A stretch of DNA of 64,000 nucleotides from Plicaturopsis crispa FD-325 SS-3 (GCA_000827205.1 KN832558.1:392792-456791); one strand, 5' to 3'. Positions 1 through 12,663 are shown, numbered from the stretch's first letter. Numbers and translations are program-made. The notes: generated from the sequence alone by a model not told the origin.

Positions 1-865
1 ATGCCTTGAGCCCGGGACTCGAAGGAAACCTCATCCATCAAAGCTTCCAGTTTCCTCGTTTCGACGTTCGACGTTCAACAGTTCTTCAGGTCTGTGCACC
101 ACTGAGCAGGGTGACGGAACTGCGCCTTTGACGCGACGAGCATACTTTTGAAGTTGTGAAGGAGTACGACCCGCCCGGTATAACACCTACGCACTGTGAT
201 ATGATTTTGGTGAGTTCCACGCGTTTGCCCCTCCTTGAACTTGAACTTGAACTTGACCGCCAAATGCTACTTACAATTAAACTCCTAATCATCCAAACCC
301 TCCGACTCGTTGCGGGCAAGGGTGATATATAGCAGCAGACGTCTCTCCCGCGCGGAACCGTATCGTAGAATCAATACTTGCCCAATGCCCTTTGCCCCAT
401 TTCAGAAACGCAAAGGCGCGGCCGTTTCCCATGCTCCAAAAGTGCTAGTGATATCTATTCCGTCGTCAAATACCACAAAACGCCTTTGTTTGGACGTGAA
501 CTCAGCAAGAAGGTGAGTACTGCATCTTTTTCATTAAGCAGGTGTGCGACTCACTCTGAACGGATGCGATCTTTACCAGACATCTTGAAGTTCTGCATTC
601 GTCACAGAAGTCAAATCCCCGTTACATTAACTCAGTTCGGCGTACGTCTGACGGCCTCTCAAAACTTCGAGAACGCTGAGCGCGTCAATTCTATTATAGT
701 TATGTGCTATTCCAGTGGCATTCACACGGAACTGTTTTTCTGCGGCGTGACTTCAGTTGCCCCACATTACGCCGTTAAGGGCAAAATCTTCCCGGGCGCA
801 GCACCTTATCGATCTCGTCAGTATCCAGTCTCTTCCATGCTCGTATACCTTTGCATCTGACGGCG
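1..865. other. No confident gene; 5' flank of the urea carboxylase gene
   Basis: Open frames here are short and show no recognisable domain or consistent splice structure. I looked in particular for an amidase (allophanate hydrolase) module, with its Gly/Ser-rich GGSSGG-type signature, because fungal urea amidolyases carry it in front of the biotin carboxylase. None is visible before the start codon at 866. Confidence 0.6.
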
Positions 866-3800
866 ATGGATAGGGCACACAAACTACTCATCGCCAACCG
901 CGGCGAGATTGCCGTGCGCATCATCCGCACGGCGCATAGGCTCGGCATTCGTACGGTAGCCGTATATGCACCGTCCGATGCCCTTTCGCCTCACGTATCC
1001 CTTGCGAATGAAGCATTTGCACTCGCAGCCACCGATATTTCGGAAGCTCAATCATACCTCAACCAGGAAGTGCTGCTCGCACTCTGCAGGCAGCATAATG
1101 TGACACTTCTTCACCCCGGGTACGGTTTCCTCTCCGAGAATGCCGATTTTGCAGCCCGCGTTATCGACGCCGGTGTTGCATGGGTAGGACCTCGTCCCGA
1201 AATAATACGCTGCATGGGGTTGAAGCACGAAGCCCGCATGATTGCTGTTGGCGCAGGCTTGAGTGTCGTTCCAGGCTCAGAGGGGCTGGTGGATGAAATG
1301 GAGGACGCGGCTCGAGTCGCGCATACCATTGGATATCCGGTGATGATCAAGGCTACCGCTGGGGGCGGTGGAATGGGTCTGGTTGTATGCCGGAACGAAG
1401 AGGAACTCGGAAGAATGTTTCCGTCGACGAGAGACCGTGCCCGTGTGAGTGCATGTTCATTCTGATTTATGTTCTTCTCCTCATTCTGTGCCTTAGATGC
1501 TCTTTGGGCATGCCGGTCTTTTCATTGAGCGGTATCTACCTGCTGCTCGACATATTGAAGTCCAAGTACGCTCAAAGATATACTCAAGATAAGAAATGAA
1601 GACGCTGACCATGTAGTTTCAAATGTCAGGTTTTCGGAGACGGGTATGGGAATTCTATTCACATGGGTGAACGCGAGTGCAGTGTACAACGGCGGCACCA
1701 AAAGGTGATTGAGGAAGCCCCGAGTGTGTTTCTGCGTGATCATCCCGGTGAGTTGCTGGTATACTCTTACTGGGAGCTCTGTGATTGAACGATTAAGCAG
1801 ATGTCAAAGAAACAATGTGCGCTGCTGCGGTCCGCCTTTGCAAGTCCCTGAAATATGGGTCTGCCGGTTCGTCACATTCGAGTCAGTCCAATACGGTATG
1901 CCTGATGACGCGAATAGGTACGGTCGAATTCATTGTCGACGAGGAAACCGCCGAATTCTTCTTCCTCGAAATGAATACTCGCATTCAAGTAAGAATCTCA
2001 TTATTCATATTTTTCAATAGCAATTTCGCTGATACTGGCGTGCATGATAAACTTCAAGGTCGAGCACGGTGTGACGGAGGCGCTACATCCCGGCCTGGAT
2101 ATCGTTTGGCTCATGCTCATTCATGCTACAGCGGGAGATATGCCTCTCGACCTTGAGTCTTCCGCTGTCAATCCAGGAAGGCCGATAGAAGGTCATGCGC
2201 TGGAAGCGAGAGTCTACGCTGAGCGCCCCGGGGAAGGCTTTAGACCTGCTCCCGGTATACTTCAGCATGTCTCCCTGGGCGATACGAAAGACTGGCTGAG
2301 GATCGACGGCTGGGTGTGTACTTCTCTCAGCTATTCACGGTGTTACTTCTCAGTGCCTCTTCAACTGCTCATCAACACATTTTACCAGGTATCGACGGGC
2401 ACAACTGTCACACCTTTTTTTGACCCCCTTCTGTTCAAGGTCATCGTCACTGGCTCGACGCGGAACGAAGCCATTGACAGAATGATACTTGCCCTCAAAG
2501 AGTGTGACATCTGTGGGCCCGGAGAGAATCTTGAATACCTGCTTGCAATTTGTAGAGATGGAGAATTCAGAGACGGTCACACCACAACGTCGTTTCTGGA
2601 TCACTTCGCCTTCACTCCTCGGTCAGTCGTGCAAGTTTAGTTGTCTCCCTTTGTTGTTTAGGTTGAAGTCGCTTGCCTAAACTTGTAGGGCAATTAGTGT
2701 CATCTCGGGTGGCGTCGAGACAACCGTACAAGAACTTCCTGGTCGAGTTATCGGTCGCGGAATTCCGCATAGCGGCCCTATGGATGTCCGCGCGTTCAGC
2801 GCTGCCAACGTCCTAGTGGGCAACCACAGCGAAACAGCCGCCCTTGAAGTGGTAGCTGTCCCCGGTGCGGAACTCAAAATTCTTTTCCAAGTTGCCGCTG
2901 TCATCGCTGTGACTGGTTCAACGTCGGGCGTGAAAGTGAATGGAAAGGACGAGATGCTCTGGACGAGGCTCGTAGTGCCTGAAAATGGTCTAATGGTGCT
3001 TGGTGGGAGGACGGAAGCGGGCCCTGCCCAAGGCATGAGGGCGTATCTTGCTATTCGGGGCGGGTTCCCGAAGGTCGCTCAATACTTAGGGTCGAAATCA
3101 ACTTCGATGGGGCTCGGAGGGTACCAGGTCAGTCTCGAGTTGAGGTTCATTAGGCTCGCTAAAATTTGACTCTGCCATCATCTCTAGGGTCGTGCTCTGC
3201 GTGCTGGGGATGCTCTGGCCTTGGGTGAATGTGCACCCACGAGAGACGAGATTGATGGAATTGTGCCTGACGCTAGCCGTCGGGTATCCATCCCTCCTTC
3301 TCTAATTCCCAGCTATCCGAGGAAATGGACCATTCATGTCCTCTCCGGCCCTCACGATGATCCCGAATTCATCACCTCTGAAGGTACAGATGCATTCTAC
3401 TCGACTCTATGGTGTGTCAGCATATCTAGTAATCGAATGGGCATCCGCCTCGAGTGTCCACAGGCGAGGATATTGTGGGCAAGGAACCACGGAGGCGAGG
3501 GTGGTTCGCACCCGAGCAATATCCTCGACTGCGCGTATGCACGCGGGAGCGTCAATATTAACGGTGACACGCCCGTCATTCTTGGAAACGAGGGTCCAGA
3601 CATGGGTGGATATGTTTGTTTGTGCACCATTGCTTCCGCCGAGATGTAGGTGCATATCCTCAACTTGTGTTTCATCTTTGACTTAGCTAGCTTTTCGTGC
3701 TGTTTCCAAGGTGGAAATTGGGCCAGTTGGCTCCGGGGTGTACCGTCCAATTCAAACGCATCTCTTGGGAGGACGCCGTTGGTCTAACCCGCAGTTCCGT

Positions 3801-5783
3801 ATCTTGGCTTGAAGAACTCAAAGCCTATGCCGTCGCCCACGTCTCCAGTCAACGGCCTGCCGACTCTGCCTCCCTTGACTTGAACCTCCATAATACACCT
3901 CACAGCGACGCCAAGTTGTATGTTATTCCTCCGACGGAAGGGGAGTATCCACGCCCTGGTGTCGTGTTTCGTCAGGTAGTCGAAGCTTTGTCCTGCGGTT
4001 TTTTAAACCTCATTGCTTATTTCGTATTCATGGCTAGGCTGGAGACTCCGCAATCCTTGCCGAATTTGGTGACATGATCCTGGATTTTGCGTTGCGTGCT
4101 CGTGTCCACGCACTCGAATCGGTCGTCTACGGGAGAAACATCTCTGGCCTAGTGTCGCTTGCGCCCTGCATTCGCTCAACAATGGTATGATCAATTGTTT
4201 CTTGAGCAGTGTGCTTTCCGGTCTGACTCTGTTCACGATATGTAGTGCTACTATGATCCGACAGTCATATCCCAGCATGACATGCTAGCAGTGCTTGTGG
4301 ACGTCGCACATGCACTCCCCGATAGCACAAACGAGATGCGGTTTATAGGTCGAAGGATCACCTTTCCTATCGTACTCAATGACCGATGGAATCGTCAGGC
4401 CCTCTCGCGCTACATGCAGACGATACGCGACAAGGCAGTGTATCTTCCCAGCAATATCGAGTACCTAGCAAGAAACAACGGACTCGGTGGTGGTGCGGAG
4501 GAGGCTCTGAGTAAATTAGTATCCTGTAACTGGGTAAGTATATTCGGCCCTCTGTATGTCAATGACATCTATACTAATGCCCCTCTAGGTTGTCTTTGGT
4601 GTTGGGTTCTACCTGGCTTGCCCATTCTTAGTCCCGGTTTGTGCATATCTATGGCTCAATTCAATATATGTACAACCCTCCATCTTTGCAGATTGATCCA
4701 CGTTGTAGATTAGTCGGTCAAAAAATGAACCCTTCTCGTACATTCACGCCTCGAGTAAGCTACTTCATTTCTAGATCTATATTCCAAGCGATTTGTCTAA
4801 CTGCGTATTATCAGGGGGCTGTCGGTATTGCTGGGCTCGTTGCAGCAATCTATCCGGTTGAATCCCCCGGCGGATATCAGCTTTACGGGCGTACACTTCC
4901 TGCATGGCAGACGTGGGGGAACGGGCAAGAATTCAGTACACAGAAACCGTGGCTCTTGGACCCATTCGATCAGGTTTGGATACGCGCTCGACAGGTCTTC
5001 CCAACTAATCGTGCTCTGCAGATCACTTTCAAAGTCATAGATGAAGAAGAGTATCTCAAGGTAGCTCAGCTTCTCAATGAACATTCTTACGCTAATCGTG
5101 AACCAATGTCATTCCCAAGATCGAAAGAGAGTTTGACGCTGGCAGATATGCATTTCAAGTAGCTCAAACCCCGCTCATTATGCCCAAGTACACTCAATCA
5201 ATTCCAGGTCGAACAAATCGTTTTCTCCATGTCAGAGCACGTAGAATTTGTCAAGTCCATAGCGGATGAGGTGGCACAATTTCTCGAGAGAAGGACGGAT
5301 GCGGTCGCGCATGAGGAAGCACGGTAGGTCCGACAAAAGGTAAATGTTGTACGCCACTCAAGATAAGCTTTTCTAGTGAACACGAACTACTGAAGGAATG
5401 GACATGCGAGAGACAGAATCGAACAGCTCATGATCCTAACCGAGTTACTGGAGGCTCGGATGCACAAGGCAAGCTCACGGCTCGCTCTATATCGCGACCT
5501 GATACGAGCAACACTCATACGTATAACAGGGATTGACCATACTAGCGCATCAACGACGACAGTAGTTGCCCCGATATCGGCATCCATCTGGAAAATTGCC
5601 TGTGCTCCTGGCTCTGTGGTTCAAACTGCAGACGAGGTATTGCTCATTCTGGAAGCTATGAAGACTGAAATCGGAGTTGCAGCTGGCGAGGGGAATGTGG
5701 GGCGTACGGTGAGAGGCCTTGGGAAAGGCGTATTCGAAGGGGCAAGCGTTTCTAGCGGGGATACCTTGATATTCCTAGACTGA
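866..5783 (+). CDS. Urea carboxylase (biotin-dependent), without amidase domain
   Basis: The likely product is a biotin enzyme that carboxylates urea to allophanate using ATP and bicarbonate in the cytosol. About 16 exons are visible (866-1444, 1497-1565, 1630-1747, 1801-1866, 1918-1988, 2059-2313, 2389-2621, 2689-3127, 3188-3645, 3711-3975, 4038-4184, 4246-4533 and several to 5783). Domain order is biotin carboxylase ([15 protein letters not shown]-loop [26 protein letters not shown]), then the AHS2-type carboxyltransferase ([26 protein letters not shown]), then AHS1 ([12 protein letters not shown]), then a biotinyl domain whose LEAMKTEI motif places the biotinyl lysine codon at 5661-5663. 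This is the order of the carboxylase half of fungal urea amidolyase (DUR1,2), but the N-terminal amidase is absent. The start at 866 is the first in-frame ATG; the frame opens upstream only with non-ATG codons. The exon joins between about 5160 and 5440 are uncertain. A different acyl substrate cannot be excluded. Confidence 0.88.
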
Positions 5784-5907
5784 TGTGCTAGCGATACCAC
5801 ATCTTGACCACATCTATTAATCTTCTGCCGATTGTAAGCCAAGTTTGCATGCATACGAAGATGTGTAAATTAGTGGACGTATATCTCCGTAAATTGCTAT
5901 AGAAATG

Positions 5908-6123
5908 TCATCTAGGCTCGGGATAGCAGATGAGATATGCGGGGCCCACATCGTTGGAGGCACCTAACATCGCAAGGGCGATATTCGTCGACTCCACCTC
6001 CGCATTGACGTCTCTGATGTAGCCGACATACTCCTTCTCTATGCAATTGTGATACACAATGAGCGCCTCGCTCACGTCACTGCCAGGCTCTCTGTAAATT
6101 GCGGCCCCTTGAGCGAAGTTCAT
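5908..6123 (-). CDS. Possible small ORF or orphan exon, unknown
   Basis: An open frame of 71 codons starts at an ATG and runs to a stop at 5908, lying between the convergent ends of the urea carboxylase and the first GH16 gene. Its composition looks protein-like (EPGSDVSEALIVYHNCIEK, then NIALAMLGASNDVGPAYLIC), mildly acidic with a hydrophobic C-terminal part. The frame stays open some codons upstream of the ATG. I recognise no family. It could be a short gene, the last exon of a lost gene, or chance. Confidence 0.3.
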   Translation of the reverse strand: MNFAQGAAIYREPGSDVSEALIVYHNCIEKEYVGYIRDVNAEVESTNIALAMLGASNDVGPAYLICYPEPR

Positions 6124-6224
6124 CTTCGATGCATACGGAATGTACTGTAGACCTCAAGTGTCAATCGCTCATCATATGCTGCGAAAATCGGCATGGCACC
6201 TACCATTATCCCTCACCCAGGAAA

Positions 6225-7681
6225 TCACTCGTAGATGTTGAGCGACGCGAACTCGAAATATGCATTTACAAATGCAGCCGGGTTCGCATTCACGTAGTCT
6301 GGCAGGGAAGAGATGGTCAATCACAACTCGTGTAACGAACGGGACGTTTCCCCGATGCAACTCACCGACGCAAGTCCCAGGGCAGCCGTCTTGATTAAAG
6401 ACGTTTCCAGCCCAATCTCCGCCTGCCATACGCATACGTCAGTAGGCTGCTTCGCAAGAACGAGTGCTAGGAAGGACGCACATAGAGTCAAATTAATGAT
6501 AATGTTCATGGGCCCGAAGTGGGTTGAAAAGTCGCAATTTGTGTTCGGGAAGTTGGCAACAGGAACGCCCTACAGATCCACCGCCACCAAATTGTGAGAA
6601 TTCGAGGGAAAGTTTTACGGTCGGTTGGCAGATGAACGCACCCATTTACTCGTATCGATACTCCCCGCCCCGCTCTTGACACCACTGGGGACAGTGCTGC
6701 TCGATCGTGGCCAGAAATATACCTTGATGGCACTGCTAGAACGCTCCAGCACGAGCCAGCCTCCGCCGTTTTTATTGAACGACGGGCCGTACGTTCCCGT
6801 GCCCGTTGCGGCAACGCCACATCCCGAGTTTCCGTTGACGTTCACGTCGCAATTAGTCGTCTGCGTTGTTCTGCGTGCAAGGATGAAGAGGTCAGCCGAA
6901 GGAGCATAAACTCGAAGGGAAGGAATGCAGACCCAGTTTGAGCACGTCCAGACGCAGGCATAATGCAATCTGCGAGTTCGTTCGTCATGTCAAGCAGGCA
7001 GCGGTGAACGACGGACGAGGCTCACTAGGAGACGTGTGAAGCGACGCTGCATTTGTCCCATTATCGTTCACACCTTCTAGGATATCAATTTCTCCTGAAG
7101 CCGGCCAATTATCCCCCAACTCCCAAATTGCAGGCCACGTCCTGGATTGTATACCATCATAAGCAAACAGCTCCGATGAAATGAAGACACCGGAAAGCGT
7201 ACGCGCATCCCTGAGGGATATGCTTCACGTTAAAGCTAGTTCGATTGAAACCTAAGCCTCATGTCTGTAGGAAAGCACAAAGCAGTTCACGTACACAGCT
7301 ACATGGTCGCGGTACTGAGCCTTGGATTTCAGCCTAACGGAGTTGCGTCCGGGACCGCTTGCTGTGAGCATCGTTGTGTGGTCGGCACGCAAAACGAATG
7401 CATTTGCAGATGCAAATGTTAGATTTCGTGCCGCAGCGGTGGCGGCATCCACATATGTGCTGCAAATGCCCAACACAATGTCAATGCAGATGCGTGACGA
7501 TATGCAACAAGAGTACGCACATGCGACCATTTGTTGGATCGGGTGTAGCATCGTAAGAAAACGCGTCATTGAATCCGCTGCCAACATGGCTTGCAGATAA
7601 TGTGTATTTGGCACAGCTTGCCCGTCTTACGAGGAGACAGATCAAGACAACTTGAATGTAGTGGCTGAATGACGGCAACAT
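6225..7681 (-). CDS. Secreted GH16 endo-1,3(4)-beta-glucanase, copy 1
   Basis: The product resembles fungal laminarinase-type glycoside hydrolase family 16 enzymes, which cut beta-1,3 or mixed beta-1,3/1,4 glucans outside the cell. The start at 7681 is followed by a hydrophobic signal sequence (VVLICLLVRRASCA) and the mature start KYTLSASHVGSGF. Early exons are 7681-7521, 7459-7295, 7235-7203 and 7141-7026, all in phase. The catalytic motif GEIDILEG, which holds the nucleophile and acid/base glutamates, is encoded near 7090-7060. The frame continues through SGCGVAATGTGTYGPSF and MNIIINLTLC to the C-terminus AYFEFASLNIYE, a typical family ending. A TATA-like box (TATAAAT, minus strand) lies at 7727-7733. 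It is the downstream partner of a tandem pair with the gene at 8814-10253 and shares exon positions with it. Confidence 0.9.
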
Positions 7682-8813
7682 GTCAGAAATTGGTGATTGA
7701 TAGAGCAGGATTGTGAGCCCACCAGTATTTATACCTTAACGTCCAGCGATCGTCGAAGACCAAGGAGTCGTCGAGTTCTATGTAGCGCCGTGCCGCATGT
7801 CACCGCGAGTAGAGCTATTATGATACTGCAAACTGAGAGCTGTCTAGCGAAGGCCGTCCCGTGATTCATGCGGGAATAAAGTTCGCGTCACTGAGGGTGG
7901 GCAGAGCAGGGGATCAGGCAGTCGACCAGATCATTGTGCCGGTGAGGCAGCTAATGACCAATGTCTGAAGCCTCGTGTGGTGAACACTGGGTAGTACGAC
8001 GATCATACGTCGATGAAAGGACAAGTCACGGCAGCCAAACTTTGGTTATGACGAGGAGCGACCGCAGTCTTCTGACGCTGCCACGTAGGTGCTCGCGGGA
8101 GCCGTGTCCGTGCTACCAGGAGCAACTAGGGATGAGAACTCCGAGTGCAAAGAGTTGCAGAAGGTTCGGCCAGCGCACCAAAGCAAGCGTCCTTTCCAAG
8201 GCAAAGATAGGGGCTGATCAGCAGTCATCTGCCGTTTTGCGTGCCGTTCTGGTTCGCTGCTTCACGAGCACAGGCATCCGCGCAAAGGTAGTTCTGGAAG
8301 AGTCAAAACACGGAATACAATGGTAGAAGAAATCGACACATGGTAGCCGCACACACCCCTGTGCTCTGTCGTCTACGCGCGTCGCGTGTCGAGGCCGCTG
8401 CCTTCGCCTACAACACATGTCAGTTAGTAAAAAATTACACACCAAAACACTCGTACAGTGGGAGAGCATTAGGCACTCACAGCTCCACGCCCGTCGCGAT
8501 AAATGGAGCGCCCCCGTTATACTTTTATACGCGATGTACCGGATGAGGAACGCGGGACTGCAATGGCTGGGACCGTACTTGAACCGGAGATGCTGCACGC
8601 CCACCCGTCATTAGAATGCGCAATTGCGGTGTTGTTGTGTAACACCATCAGTGGCCACACACAAATAGACACAAGATGTCATAAACTTATTGCGAGGGCG
8701 AAAATTGACTTTCATTTCTGATACATAACAAATGTACTGTGGAATTACGGTGTCAATCACCCCCCGTGCAGAAGTTGACATGGCACGCTTACCGATAAAT
8801 CACGACACTAGTA
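7682..8813. other. Intergenic region between the two GH16 genes
   Basis: It holds the promoter of GH16 copy 1, and short stretches (about 7915-8000) resemble sequence upstream of GH16 copy 2 (about 10640-10740), so the duplication included upstream DNA. No gene is recognisable. The 121-codon open frame at 7961-8326 (+) has no family resemblance. Confidence 0.5.
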
Positions 8814-10253
8814 TTACTCGTAGATGTTGAGCGATGCAAACTCGAAATATGCATTCACAAAGGCAGCCGGGTTCGCATCCACATAGTCTGACAGGGATGA
8901 GATGGTCAGACTGATCCACGTGTGTGACGAACAAAGCATTTCATCGGCTCGACTCACCGACGCAAGTCCCAGGGCAGCCGTCTTGATTGAATACATTCCC
9001 AGCCCAATCTCCACCTGTGATAAGCATACGTCAGTTAATAGCTTCGCTCGGATGAACGATAGAAATAACACACATAAGGTTAAGTTGATGATAATATTCA
9101 TGGGCCCGAGGTGGGACGAAAAGTCGCAGCTTGTGTCGGGGAAGTTGGCAACAGGGACACCCTGTAGATTCATCGCCGAACATTCTGTGAAAATTCAGGG
9201 AGACTAAAGAACGACAACCAAACGAACCCATTGACTGGTGTCGATACTTCCTGCACCGTTTTCCACATCGCTAGGGACAGTGCTGCTCGTCCGCGGCCAG
9301 AAATACACGTTGACAGCACTACTAGAACGCTCCAGCGCAAGCCAGCCCCCGCCATTGTCGTTGAACGAAGGGCCGTACGTGCCCGTACCCGTCGCGGCTA
9401 CGCCACACCCAGAATTGCCATTCGCGTTTGTGTCGCAGTCTGTCGTTTCCGTTATGCTACATCCAGGGATCAGGATGCTGTCGAGAGAGATACAGAACGA
9501 GGCGCACCCTGTTTGATCACGTCCTGACGCTGGAACAGTGCAATCTACGAGCCTGTTAGTCATGCCGCAAGTGTTGGTGAATGACGGGTGCGACCTACTG
9601 GGGGACGTATGGAGAGATATTGCGTTCGTGCCATTGTCGTTCACGCCCTCTAAGATATCTATCTCACCGCCGGCCGGCCAGTTATCTCCTAGCTCCCAGA
9701 TTGCAGGCCAGGTGCTACATTGTATACCGTCATGAGCTAACGATCTCCATGCAAGAAAGTGATGGGTTGAAAAAACGTACGCGCATCCCTGAGGCATATG
9801 TCTCACGTCAAAGCTATGTAGATATCAGCGCTATGTAAGGAGAATGCGACACAGAATTGATGACGCACATAGCGACATGATTCGTGTACTGCACGTTGGA
9901 TTTCAGTCTCACGGAGTTGCGCCCGGGGTCGCTCGCCGAAAGCACCGTTGTATAGTCAGTGCGAAGAACAAATGCGTCCGCAGAGGCAAACGTTAGATTT
10001 TGCGCTGCAGCGGTAGCGGCGTCGACGTATGTACTGTGAGTATCAGAAACCGAGTTAGTCGAGCAAATTTGACAAGGTATAAACACAATACGCACACACG
10101 GCCGTTTGTGGGGTCGGGTATCGCATCGTAGGAGAATGCATCGTTGAATCCGCTGCCAACGTAGCTTGCTGATAGTGTATATGATGTACTATCTGCCTGT
10201 CGCCCCACAATGAAACCAAGCAGTACGGAAAAGAGGTCGAAAAACAAGTTCAT
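8814..10253 (-). CDS. Secreted GH16 endo-1,3(4)-beta-glucanase, copy 2
   Basis: This is a close paralog of the gene at 6225-7681, with the same exon plan and the same C-terminus (FEFASLNIYE). The start at 10253 gives a signal sequence rich in Phe, Leu and Ile, followed by SYTLSASYVGSGFNDAF. An in-frame ATG-proximal extension upstream (to 10325) lacks signal character, so I prefer 10253. The active-site motif GEIDILEG follows ELGDNWPAG. Family landmarks include DHTT/DYTT-type and GPGRNSVRLKS segments, SGCGVAATGTGTYGPSF, GDWAGNVFNQDGCPGTC and DANPAAFVNAYF. The expected role is extracellular beta-glucan breakdown or remodelling, either of the fungus's own wall or of plant or microbial substrates; sequence alone does not decide. 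Coding appears uninterrupted. Confidence 0.9.
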
Positions 10254-10954
10254 GGTAGAAAATGTCGAGTGAGAAAGGCAGTCGGCTGCTTGTGAACAGG
10301 GAGGGGGAGTAGAGAGCATAGGCACCCGTATTTAAGCCCTGGTTTCAAGAGGCCATCGAAGACAGTGAGATGCAGGATTCCCATGTAACTCTATGACACA
10401 TGCATGCCATTGCTGGAGTTCTCTCGTCGTCGAGGGTGCTGCAGGGCATCGGCGGATTTTGCCGTTATTCGGTGTGCGCAGATATCCCGTGTGAAGTGAT
10501 TGAGTAGAATATTTGACCTCAAATCTAGAGGTGTCCACTAGGGGGTGTCCTATGACGGTGCCAGTCAGGGACGAATCGCGCCAGGTATTGCAGGTGCACA
10601 CATACCGAAGGGCGGATGACCAGCTCGTAGGAGCAGGTAGCGACGCATTCGACTGAATCACCGTGCCGGTGAAATTGCGGAGGAAGGGACTTGTGTGAAC
10701 TCTCGAAGTCTCGTGTATACAAGACCACTGTAACGGGTATATTGACAATCCTATGTCCGCAGAAACTACGAGTCTCGGCAGCCGAGCCGTACCCATTGTG
10801 AGGGCGTCCTTGGTGCACACTGCAGGAGCAACCGCCACCGCCGTGGTTGACAGTCCAAAGCAAGAGTCCAGAGACAGTCCAGGGTGCATCGTCGGTTAAA
10901 ATAGACTCGATAGGGGCTATGCGGGCGATAGACGAGGCTCCAAGTACTGCTTAA
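10254..10954. other. Intergenic; upstream of GH16 copy 2
   Basis: A TATA-like TTAAATAC-type stretch lies near 10325-10335 on the minus strand. The 185-codon minus-strand frame at 10332-10889 shows no domain or codon regularity and is treated as non-coding. Confidence 0.45.
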
Positions 10955-11092
10955 GTACACGTCCAATGTTTTGCGAACGAACAAGTGCATTACGAGTCAA
11001 GTACGGACGGAGCTGTTAAGTAATCGAAAACCACAATGTAAGTAAGATAAGCCCTTAATGTCCCAAAAGCCCGTGCGTGAATATAAAGAAAT

Positions 11093-12663
11093 CTAGTTCA
11101 GCTCGTTGAGCTCGAGCTCACGGCTGAACAAACCCTCGAGCGCCTGGATGCCCTCCGTGACTATGGAGTTCGCACCTGCACCGGCGAGGCCACCTGCAGC
11201 CTTCCCAGCGAGTCCGCCCAGGGAGAAGCCGCGCTCCTCCAGCTCCTCACGGCTGAAGAGATTCTCGAGCCCCTCGATGCCATGGGTGACAGCATAGTTC
11301 GCAGCTGCACCGGCAAGCCCGCTTGCCGCCTTGCCAGGGAGCCCGCTTGCAAGCTTGCCAATGGACGAAGCGCGCTCCTCAATTTCTGCACGGCTGAAGA
11401 GGCCCTCGAGGAACTGAATACCCTGGGTCACAGCAGCGTTGGCGGCACCGCCAGCGACGGAAGACGCGATGTCTCCACCGATACCGCTGCCAGACGATTT
11501 GCCCGAAGACTTGCCGCCACTGGATGCGCGCCGCTGAAGCTCTTGGAGCTCAAGCTCGCGGCTGAAGAGCCCCTCGAGGAATTGGATGCCCTGGGTCACG
11601 GCAGCGTTGGTGGCACCGCCAGCAACAGAAGACGCGATGTCTCCACCGATACCGCTTCCGGACGACTTGCCCGAGGACTTGCCGCCGCTGGATGCGCGGC
11701 GCTGAAGCTCTTGGAGCTCAAGCTCGCGCCTGAAGAGCCCCTCGAGGAATTGGATGCCCTGAGTGACAGCCGCATTCGCAGCGCCTCCGGCGACAGACGA
11801 CGCGATGTCTCCACCGATGCCACTGCCGGACGACTTGCCCGAGGACTTGCCGCCGCTGGATGCGCGCCGCTGGAGCTCCTGAAGCTCGAGCTCACGGCTG
11901 AAAAGTCCCTCGAGGAACTGGATGCCCTGCGTGACAGCCGCGTTTGCGGCGCCTCCAGCGACAGAGGACGCGATGTCGCCGCCAATGCCGCTGCCAGACG
12001 ATTTGCCAGAGGACTTGCCGCCGCTGGATGCGCGTCGCTGAAGCTCCTGGAGCTCGAGCTCGCGGCTGAAAAGGCTTTCGATGAACTGGAGGCCCTGCGA
12101 GAGAGCCGCGTTCGCAGCTCCGCTGGCGACACCGCTGGCGACCTGTCCACCAATACCGCTGCCAGACTTGCCCGACGATTTGGCACGCTCCTGGAGCTCG
12201 AGCTCGCGGCTGAAGAGCCCCTCGATGAATTGGATGCCCTGGGTGACAGCCGCGTTCGTAGCGCCTCCAGCGACAGAAGACAAAACGTCTCCACCAATAC
12301 CACTGCCGGACGACTTGCCCGAAGACTTGCCGCCGCTGGATGCGCGTTCCTGAAGCTCGAGCTCGCGGCTGAAGAGACCCTCGAGGAATTGGATGCCCTG
12401 TGTCACGGCAGCGTTGGCGGCACCGCCGGCAACAGAAGACGCGATGTCTCCACCGATACCGCTGCCAGACGATTTGCCAGAGGACTTGCCGGTGCTGGAG
12501 CTTTTTCCGCCGGATGAGGCGCGCGATTCGAGGCTACAATAGAATGTGTCAGGACTGGAGCCGCGTGGACGTATAGGAAAGCAACTTACGGAACAGCGAG
12601 GGCGGGGGCGAGTGCGCTGAGGGCGACAGCCACGACGAGGATGGTGTTCGAGGTGTGGACCAT
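11093..12663 (-). CDS. Secreted glycine-zipper repeat protein, 9 repeats (504 aa)
   Basis: Exon 1 (12663-12590) encodes MVHTSNTILVVAVALSALAP-type signal sequence; a 56-nt intron follows; exon 2 (12533-11093) encodes nine tandem units of about 43-56 residues. A typical unit has a Ser/Lys/Gly linker (SSGGKSSGKSSGSG), a small-residue helix with Gly/Ala spacing (GGDIASSVAGGAANAAVTQG) and an amphipathic helix (IQFLEGLFSRELELQE). Four units end in the dibasic QRRA, others in QERA or EERA. The last two units lack the Ser/Lys linker. Total coding length is 505 codons including TAG. No known domain is recognised. The arrangement suggests a secreted structural, membrane-active or Kex2-processed repeat protein; function is not shown by sequence. 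A TATA-like box (minus strand) lies at 12871-12876. Confidence 0.85.

Noticed and set aside
378-860. 160-codon frame upstream of the urea carboxylase
   Set aside because: No amidase or other domain signature; composition unlike coding sequence. Not treated as an N-terminal extension.
11282-12517. 411-codon open frame on the plus strand
   Set aside because: It is the antisense of the first repeat-protein gene; the high-GC repeat keeps several frames open. The minus frame has the signal peptide, intron and family structure.
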